From assembly GCA_947471745.1 (NCBI GenBank), contig CANJKZ010001158.1, positions 434,001 through 498,000 of the forward strand: a DNA stretch of 64,000 nt. The letters run 5' to 3'. This DNA is from Closterium sp. Naga37s-1. Taxonomy: Eukaryota; Streptophyta; Zygnematophyceae; Desmidiales; Closteriaceae. The translations under genes and the position numbers were made by a program. Position 1 is the stretch's first letter, and each line of letters begins with the position of its first letter. Under the pieces are notes generated by a model. That model was not told the origin of the DNA. It ran no database searches and was given only the letters and a program-made list of their open reading frames with translations. Below, one piece after another: positions 55,367 through 64,000 of the stretch.

Positions 55367-56591
55367 TTAATTGTCTGTTTGTTCGGTCGGACTTAGTCGG
55401 TATGGTGCACGTGAGACGGGTTTCGCACCTGGTTCCTCCACGATCTCGTGCTCGTGGGTGCGTGCTGGAGGTACGCCTGCAGGTAGGTCGTCGGGCATTA
55501 TATCCTTGTACTGCTCCAAGACCTCCTTTACTGCTGCAGGGAGCTCGGAACTCGGCTTCTTCTCCTCTGTTGCTGCCATGACCAGTGCTAGGTAACCCGT
55601 GTTACTCTCGTTCACCGTCTGTTCGAACCGTGCCAATGTCGTTTCAGGTACGTCCCCTGTATCCGTCCAGCTTTGCAGTGCTATCCGCTTCCCGTTGTTG
55701 TAGATGCACACCTTGCTGTTGACCCAATCGATCTCGGGGTTGAACCGCTTCAGAAAATCTCGCCCCAAGATAAAATCTAACCCTTTGATGTTGGTGACTG
55801 GTAGCTTCGGCTTCCACCTCAACGCACCTATATGCAGCTGCAGTGATGTTTCGCCGTGGATAGGAAGTTTCGTACCGTCCACCATGGTTGCTGAAAACTG
55901 AGTCTCCTCCGCCTTCTCTCCAATTTTCTCCAATGTTCCACGGTCACACACCGAGTGAGATGCGCCGCTGTCCACCAGTGCCTGGAGGCGTCGCCCATTG
56001 CATAACACCTCGAGGAGTAGTGGTTTCTGCTGCGCTGAGTAGCCAAAGAGGGTCTCATTAATAGGATCATAGGGTACATCAAACTTAATACCTTCCCTAT
56101 TTCCTATACCCGACTCAGCACTTTCCAACTTCACCTGGGGGGTAGGAGGATTTTTCCGAGGCTTGTATAATTTCTCCTGAGCCTGGATGTCTCCTCTAAG
56201 CCTTGGCAGCTGTGTAGGCTTCACCTGTGGGCAACGGGGAGCCTTAACACTGTTCTGCGGGGAGAGAATATTAACTCCACGGAACGCACGACCCTTTTCT
56301 ACGCTCCGTAAAACTTTGCCCAACTTCTCAGGTACCTGAATAATTTCTAAAGGCTTTTTCTTGGCCTCTAAACCTCCCCTGAATTTTTCAAAGGCTTGAA
56401 AACCACGAGAAGCAATATTCTTCGTTAGAGTATCTTTATAGGATACTTTTAACGAATTCTTACTTTCGTGGGTGTTCGGCTGGAGTTTCCCGGTCGGTGC
56501 AGAGTCTTTTTTCGCGGAGCCTCCATTCGCCTCGGCGATTTCCCCTGATGCCGGCCGGTCGTGACGTTTTAGATTCGCGCCATCATTTTCT
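55367..56591 (-). pseudogene. Gypsy protease and RT-proximal segment
   Basis: This frame is open from just after a TGA at 56591-56593 and lies one frame away from gag. It contains an aspartic protease with LVDSGASHSVCD and the later ILGRDFLKRF, then the RT-proximal stretch ending [12 protein letters not shown] before the deletion-induced stop. There is no genuine start codon; TTG at 56323 is only an apparent start. Confidence 0.8.
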
Positions 56592-56697
56592 CATTTTTTC
56601 ACCCGCTGCGAAGTTGCCACGTCGTCTCCTTTTCCTGCTTTTCGGATCTTTACGCGATCGCCAGGTCGATCCGCGGCTACTGGCGATTCCCGTTTTT

Positions 56698-57705
56698 TTA
56701 CTTCGGGGGTGCTCCACTGTTTCCGTCCCGGAGTGCCGCACGTGCTTTCTTCATTCTGTAGCACGACAAAAACTGATGCCCTGTTGCGCCGCAAAATTCG
56801 CATTTTGTCGGCTGCTGCTTCGCGTCGTATTTGTCGATATCCATCGGTTCGGCGAACGTGGGGGGTGCCGATCGCTCCGTGCCGAATGTACGGTTCGGCG
56901 TGAAGCGTCGTGTTTCGGGTTGACCTCGAGTCAGCGCGTCGTATCGCTCGGCAGCACGCACGATGTCCCTGTAGCTGTTGTAATTCGCCGTAATCACCTG
57001 CCGCCGAATCTCCATTTTTAACCCTTCGGTGTACGCCTGGATTTTTTCGCCTTCGGTCAGGTCGGTGATGCGGTTGAACAGTAACTCCATCTGCTGTGTG
57101 TACTGTGCTACACTACTGTATTGCTTGTGTCGGTGTATCTGCTGCCGCGCCATGTAGGTCGTATTAATTGGTTTGAAACGCTCGATTAAATCTGCCCGAA
57201 ACTGCTGCCACGTTTTCTCCCCGCGGGCTACGTCAGTATAGTAAATCCATTCGAGAGCCGGTCCACGTAACAGTGTCGCTGCGAGCCGAATCCTTGCTGC
57301 GTCGTGTTGCGGGGTCGAACAGCCAATGGCCTAGAAATAAATTTCGAGGGTGGCCACGAATCGCCGGACGTCGGATCCCTTCGCGCTTGGATCGAACGCC
57401 TTCGGGAGCCTCGGTCGTGCTGCTTCTAGGTTCGGCGACAGTGGTGCCATTGGTCCGTGAAATGTCGGTGTTGCCACTGCTGCTGGAGTTGTCGGTGCTG
57501 CCGTCGCTGCGGTCGCTGCTGCTGCGGTGGCGAACCCTGGTTGGCTTGTCAGAAAAGCCTCGAGTCGACGAAGCGTCGCCTGCGTCTGCTCCATGTCGGT
57601 GCGGAGGCTCGCGATGTCGCTCGTAGTCGCGTAGTTGTCGCCTTGGCCCTCCATGCCTGACATCAACGCGTCCGAAAAACCGAATCGAGGGGGAGCGAAA
57701 AACAC
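56698..57705 (-). pseudogene. Gypsy gag with zinc knuckle
   Basis: The frame from ATG 57705 reads through ATLEIYF to TAG (57331-57333, in a context expected to be Gln) and continues in the same frame to MARQQIHRHKQYSSV and a classical C-x2-C-x4-H-x4-C knuckle (CEFCGATGHQFLSC). It ends at NSGAPPK; a C5 run there marks a shift into the pol frame. The Gln-to-stop and the shift are the only gag defects seen. Confidence 0.85.
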
Positions 57706-57805
57706 GGAACCGGTTTTACGTACCCGAAATCGATGTTTAACTGCGTCGCCCCCGCGGTTTTTTGAAGACTGGTTTTTAGCGGTCGAAAGAACTTCGCGTG
57801 TAAAC

Positions 57806-57820
57806 GGGCTCTGATTACCA
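57806..57820 (-). promoter_or_regulatory. Gypsy primer-binding site
   Basis: The sense strand reads TGGTAATCAGAGCCC, two bases inside the 5' LTR. It resembles the Met-tRNA-type site with one extra A. Confidence 0.7.
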
Positions 57821-57822
57821 AG

Positions 57823-58195
57823 TGTGAGGATCTAGGATCGAGCTCAGAAAAGAGAATGTGAATTGAATTGAATGATCACCTGGGTACAACACGAGGCTAT
57901 ATATAGGCTCGACACAAGGCCCCGTAACCAGGTGTTACGCGAAGGTTCCGCGGGTCGCGAAGCGTCCCGAACAGATCCTTCCCGAATTCGGTAGAAGGCA
58001 ATTCGGTGGCAACCGAAAAGCCAGAATTCGGTGCACGCAACCTAGCTCGGTGCTATAACTAAAACAAAATATAGGAAAGCACCTAGCCTAGGAAATCAAG
58101 CAATTCATGCATGCATATAATTATCCTATGCTAGAAATAGCATAATAAAGTAAAGGCAAGCAAGCATAGCTGGCATAAGCCGTCGTACTGTCACA
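57823..58195 (-). repeat. Gypsy 5' LTR (373 bp)
   Basis: Same length as its partner. All five differences lie in the last third (near positions 58063, 58108, 58127-58128 and 58190). Confidence 0.95.
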
Positions 58196-58639
58196 AGTGA
58201 GGAGGAGGAGGGACTGTGAGGGGAGAGAAGATTGGAGACGACGGTAGAAGCTGCAGACACACGGGCAACAGGAGCGCGCACACAGTGGCTACCGGGACAG
58301 CGCCCCGGACTACTGGAGTAACTGGCTCGGCGGCTATGAGGAGCGGCAAGAGCAACGGACCCACGGGCGACAGGCACAGCAGGCTCTCTGGGCTACCGAG
58401 AGCACGACGGCTCCGGACTACTGGCGCTGCAGGCGACACGACGGCAGCCTCCACACAACCTCCCCGACCGTCCCACACCCCTCTCACACACCCCCTGCTG
58501 AAACCCTAGCTCCACTCCCACGGCACCCCCCTTAAACCCTAAACCCTCGGCTCCCACATACCCACCCCCCTCAGCGACAGCTGCAGCAGTGGGAGACGGA
58601 GGAGGAGGAGGAGGAGCTGCAGGTTACCCACACCGGTCA

Positions 58640-59220
58640 CCCCCATGCCCGCCACCCCCAAACCCTAACGCAGGCAGGAGCGCGGGAAGCAGCAGGGGCG
58701 GTTCACGGAGGGAAAGGGAGGCGGCGGGGGGGTCTCCTGGGCGCCACGAAGGAGCAGGGCGCGGGCCCCCCGAGGGCGCCACGGCGGGTGACGGGAGGGG
58801 GGCCGCGCACGGGCCCCCGAGGGCGGCTCGACGGGCGACGGGAGGGGCCGCGCGCGGGCCCCCAAGGCGCCGCGACGAGGCGACGGGAGGGGCCGCGCGC
58901 GGGCCCCCAAGGCGCCGCGACGAGGCGACGGGAGGGGGCGGCGCGCGGGCCCCCAAGGTGCCGCGACGAGGCGACGGGAGGGGGGGGGGACGCGCGGGCC
59001 CCCAAGGCGCCGCGACGAGGCGACGGGAGGGGCCGGCGCGCGGGGCCCCAGGGCGCCGCGACGAGGCGACGGGAGGAGGACGACGGGGGGCAGCGCGCAG
59101 GTCCCCGGGGGCGCCACGACGGGCAGGAAACCGCCGCGCGCCTCGGGGCGCACAGCGGGCAGAGAACCGCCGCACGCCCCGAGCGCACGGCGGGATGAAA
59201 AACGTCACGCGCTCCGAGCG
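58640..59220 (-). repeat. Copia-F leader minisatellite, about 45-bp unit
   Basis: Units of GAGGCGACGGGAGGGGCCGC plus CGCGGGCCCCCAAGGCGCCG repeat several times with small changes. This is the same kind of GC-rich repeat leader as in A, B and E, but with an unrelated unit. Confidence 0.85.
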
Positions 59221-59288
59221 CGCGGCAGGAAGATAGGGTCGCGCACCCGGGGCGCACGATAGCAGTAGAGCAGCGGAAGCATCGGGCG

Positions 59289-59337
59289 GGGCCCACCCAC
59301 AGGATCGACCCAGGAGGGTCGACCTGCTCTGATACCA
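59289..59337 (-). promoter_or_regulatory. Copia-F primer site, leader hairpin and GGGCCC
   Basis: A perfect TGGTATCAGAGC site (59326-59337) abuts the LTR. It is followed in the sense direction by a hairpin with a TCGACCC/GGGTCGA stem and a 4-base loop (59305-59322), then GGGCCC (59289-59294). Confidence 0.8.
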
Positions 59338-59480
59338 TGTCAGAACTAGTAGGTAGAAACAGTAATGAGAAAAGGAGTGATTGCACTAGCAGCAGTTGAG
59401 ATACATATAGGAAACTCTAATTGGGTTGTACTCGCTATAGAGTAAACCACCGCAGGCTAGACAATTATAACATTCTGACA
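59338..59480 (-). repeat. Copia-F 5' LTR (143 bp)
   Basis: It differs from the left LTR at 5 of 143 positions (near 59350, 59416, 59445-59446 and 59451), which makes this pair the most diverged in the window. Confidence 0.9.
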
Positions 59481-59485
59481 CAAAA

Positions 59486-60432
59486 AAGTTCAAGCGGGTG
59501 CCTCAAAGAGTGTTTTTAAAAAATCACCCTTGAAAGGATACTCCCAAAAAGTGAAACCAATTATGTAGGGTTGCTACGCAACCCAAAAAATGGACACAGG
59601 ATAATGTTGTTGTTGTTGCTGTTTTTTTTTTCCCCCTCTCTTCAGACTGATACGGTGCCACCTCTAAAGACTATTTGGCGGAGGGTTCACTGAACGCAAC
59701 AAGACGTTTCGTCGAAGGCAGTACTGCCTCATCTCCCGCGCTAGTTGGCGGTGCTCCAGCAACAATTTTTGGTTTTTGTCAGGAATCCAACCGTTTTAGC
59801 CATTCAGATCCTGGGGTTTGAGATTGGCGAACTACGATGGCAAGCCTCGTCGTTACCTATGGTTACTGGTCAATTGGAATTCCGCGAATTTCGTTTCGAG
59901 GCGGGTGGCTAACCGACAATCTGCACAATTGAAGGCACGCACCGCCGGGTCCGATCCGCATTTGGTCGGCTGACGAGAGGAACGATGGATGGATCAAAGT
60001 TGAGAGAGGGTTGGTTGTCTTCGGTGCCTTCGATTGAAGCCCAAGAAGAAAACGTTACAGCACCGTAAAAGGGTCTTTCTTTGAAGCACGGGCGAAACCC
60101 CTCTCCCTGACACCCAGACCAAGCCATCACAAACAACGCCTGCTGGCGTACGTGTACCCCAATCGAGCGCGCCCGCTGCGCGCAGTATTCGGTTCGGTGT
60201 ACAGTATCCAGGTTTTGAGGTCCAGTCAAGGGTAGGGCATGAAATGTGCAAACCGCGACCCACGCTCAGCTGCCTGCTGATAACAATCCACTCTGCTTCA
60301 ATTTGTAGCTTATATCCTCCCCCCTCAGTTCGTTTGCCCACCCACCGTAGAATCTGTCCAAAAGCTGAGGACCTTGGCCTGTTGTCTCCTAACATTCTCG
60401 GACCTCACTTCGTTCCAGTAAAATTTTCACCA
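59486..60432. other. Intergenic and probable promoter region
   Basis: No gene is recognised. The last part lies upstream of the small secreted-protein gene; TTATATCC near 60309 could be TATA-like. Short minus-strand frames here have no motifs. Confidence 0.45.
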
Positions 60433-60861
60433 ATGGCTCGCCACTTTCTAGCCCTTCCGCGACTTCTTCCTCTTACACTTGCTCTGGCGTCCGCGCTCCT
60501 TGCCACGACGCCACCAACGTGTGCTATATCGAAACTGGAGATGCTGAATGAGATGGTCGTTTTTAGCGAGGACGAACCCTTCCTGTTTGAGAACATGGAC
60601 GAGAGACTCTCCGCAGCTGCTCTATCCGAGAATCCTGATTGGCTACGCGATGGCGAAAGCACTCATCTTGTTGTAAGCTCGCCTGTGGTACCGAATGGAG
60701 AGGTGGAGTCACAGGCTGCCGTACGCGAAGCGTTGGAAAGCCCGTCGTATGTCGTCGGCGTTGCGCACGGCGACAGTGCAGCAGGGAAGATCCTGTCGCA
60801 AACAGACGGCAGCCGTCACTTGAGAGGCAGCGGGGATATGTTCTCATCGCAAAGTCGTTGA
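60433..60861 (+). CDS. Small secreted or luminal protein, unknown function
   Basis: 142 codons from an ATG in good context (accaATGG). The first 30 or so residues form a clear signal peptide (MARHFLALPRLLPLTLALAS, then ALLATTPPTCA). The rest is acidic and Ser-rich with no cysteine pairs or known domain. The frame is open upstream to 60244 without an obvious better start, and no intron signal is needed. It may be a complete short gene, or an N-terminal exon whose downstream exons I cannot see. Confidence 0.55.
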   Translation: MARHFLALPRLLPLTLALASALLATTPPTCAISKLEMLNEMVVFSEDEPFLFENMDERLSAAALSENPDWLRDGESTHLVVSSPVVPNGEVESQAAVREALESPSYVVGVAHGDSAAGKILSQTDGSRHLRGSGDMFSSQSR

Positions 60862-62374
60862 TGAAAGAGGCGACGTTACTGTCTTCCAGATCGGAGCACA
60901 AAAGAGTCTTCCCTACATTGCAAAGCTTGCGTCCGGTTCAACCTAAACCGGTTTAGAGAACAGACACCACTCACGCGCAACCTACATGTCGACGGCTGGC
61001 ACCGCGCAGCAGCCTTGTTACGAGTCATGGTATCCCCTTGCCTCTGTGAGCGACTCTCGCGCTGACGAGGCGACGGCGAGCGTGGTGAACACGAGGAAGT
61101 CTTCTCCGTAAATCGTGCGTCGATCTCGAGGAGCGACCTTGAGCCTCGCTCAACAACACATATCGCGTTTCTGTTAACGCGGCGCACAGAAGCACAGAAC
61201 TGAGTGAAGAATCTCTTTGAATACGGTTATGATACATGTTCTTCTGTGCGGCTCCCTGCAGACGAGGTACTTTAAGTAGGTTTCTCGTAGGCCTGAATAG
61301 TATGATAGCCTAGCTCGGCTGCAAGCGGTTGACTTTATCCCTTGTAATTTTGTCTGCGAAGTGTTGGCTCCTCGCCATACTCTTTGAGAACCAGCCTCCT
61401 AGTGTTTGTTGAGTAGATTGAGCGTTAAAAGTGGTAACCAAAAATATATTTCCCTCAGCAGCAGGTTATGTTGCTGCATAGCTGGTTGGAGGTCTTAGCT
61501 GAGTTGTATAATAGATAGCATGCATGCACCAATGATTGTCTAAGGTAATGAAGTTAGTGGGAAAATGCAATTTAAGCTTGATTTGCCTGGTACGGTTCTT
61601 GTATGTTCATCGTGGTCTAATGTGTTGTGTCACAGTGTACTACGATGCAATGAAAAACAGTATTACACCGTATGGATCCGTCCTGAGAATGATAAATGGT
61701 ATGGCTCGAGCAGTTGTGAAGGCATTAGTTCCCGCAATTTGTTGTCTAAACAAAAATTTGCTGAAATGTAAGCAAGTTATCAGCAGCTGTACGGTGTTAT
61801 GAATGAACTTGCAGAGTGCGCAGAATAACGAATAACGAGAATGTTGAATACTGAATGACGATGGAATGAAGGCGACGGTAGGGGAAACCCTAGCTAGGCG
61901 AAGAGGTCGGGCGAGGATGGCTCGAAAAGTGTTGCGATTGGTGCGGGGGCGAGTTGTTGCGGGAAGGTTGGCCGAACCATCTGACACGTGGCCCTCGGGT
62001 GGTACTCGTTAAAAAGTGGGAACAGTAAAAAATCGCAGTTCCTTACATACTGTAAGTTCTGTACTTTTTTCGTGAAGTGGTAACCACTTCTCGGTATTTC
62101 TGGTTGGGGAGACTCTCCGCCACCCGCAAACCCCCTAATTCCGCTCCGCCCACCCACCGTACCAAAACAGATTAGGTAACATCGAGATCTCCTTTCCTAA
62201 GATCTTCTGGCCTTGGTCTCTGTTTAGCCAAACTGCGTGGCTGGGCTACATACACATGCATATGTGAGCTGACCGTCGTCCTTGATCAATCTGGCTGCGT
62301 TTCATTCTCTCGTTTTCGCGGTTTTCCATTTGCACTGAGGGTACACAAGAATTCGTTCGACCCCTGGTGCCGCC
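60862..62374. other. Intergenic region upstream of U1-70K
   Basis: This should contain the 3' region of the secreted-protein gene and the U1-70K promoter. Open frames at 61536-61802 and 60876-61187 show no family features. Confidence 0.45.
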
Positions 62375-63934
<1,560 letters not shown>

Positions 63935-64000
63935 GTAAGTATTGCCCCGCTTTCGCTTCTTCTCCCGTGCTATCTCCATCTCCTGCTTCTCGTTTCCCCT

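Larger units (their letters stand above)
52454..58195 (-). mobile_element. Gypsy chromovirus, full-length, nested in Copia-F
   Basis: LTRs of 373 bp (52454-52826 and 57823-58195) differ at 5 positions by eye. Both flanks carry AGTGA (52449-52453 and 58196-58200). Internal order in the sense direction is gag, protease, RT, RNase H, integrase and chromodomain, the Gypsy/chromovirus order. The coding frame has several nonsense changes, one shift and an RT deletion, so the copy is inactive. Chromodomains of this class bind modified histones and steer insertion into heterochromatin. Confidence 0.95.
52209..59480 (-). mobile_element. Copia-F, non-autonomous LTR element split by a Gypsy insertion
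   Basis: LTRs of 143 bp (52209-52351 and 59338-59480) differ at 5 positions and are flanked by CAAAA (52204-52208 and 59481-59485). Removing the nested Gypsy and one 5-bp duplication leaves only about 1,525 bp. The interior consists of a perfect primer site, a hairpin with GGGCCC, a 45-bp-repeat leader, about 450 bp of unique DNA and a purine tract. No gag or pol similarity remains, so the element resembles a TRIM or small LARD that depends on proteins from other Copia copies. Confidence 0.88.

Noticed and set aside
56497..57021. 174-codon plus-strand frame opposite Gypsy gag
   Set aside because: It overlaps the gag zinc-knuckle region on the opposite strand and shows no family motif.
58589..59236. 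215-codon Arg/Gly/Ala-rich frame and antisense Pro-rich frames
   Set aside because: They arise from the 45-bp GC-rich leader repeat of Copia-F and change phase freely; no start context or domain.

Overview
The window looks like nuclear DNA of a streptophyte green alga. The evidence is a plant-type U1-70K gene with small exons and GT-AG introns, a spliced polygalacturonase gene, plant-style Copia primer-binding sites and a dense load of retroelements. A desmid or another zygnematophyte is my inference only. Most of the 64 kb is transposable elements; I support four host genes.

Layout. 1-2740: 3' part of a decayed LINE with a poly(A) tail. 2741-3714: remnant of a reverse-oriented Copia element (LTR plus leader). 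4588-11062: Copia-A (+), identical LTRs but a broken polyprotein. 12315-20435: polygalacturonase gene (+), nine predicted exons, with a giant low-complexity N-terminal region. 22386-26398: two-exon gene (-) of unknown function. 28288-35639: Copia-B (-), nearly intact. 36072-36603 and 36900-37067: two MITE-like elements with TAA and TTA target duplications. 38161-41760: Copia-C (+), an internally deleted derivative. 42785-45378: DIRS-like element (-) whose tyrosine recombinase runs into a (CAA)n array. 45886-51898: Copia-D (+), 5'-truncated and without its integrase core. 52209-59480: Copia-F (-), a short element with no recognisable coding, containing a complete Gypsy chromovirus (52454-58195). 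60433-60861: small secreted-protein gene (+). 62375 to the window end: 5' part of the U1-70K gene (+).

The Copia copies behave as one interacting group. They share an LTR core, a Met-tRNA-type primer site, a purine tract ending in TATGGGGGTG or a near variant and, where a leader survives, a hairpin of variable sequence followed by GGGCCC. Coding capacity ranges from almost intact (B) through damaged (A, D) and internally deleted (C) to none (F). This suggests that some copies move using proteins made by others.

Exon models rest on splice-site and reading-frame logic plus family motifs. No search, alignment or transcript data were available.
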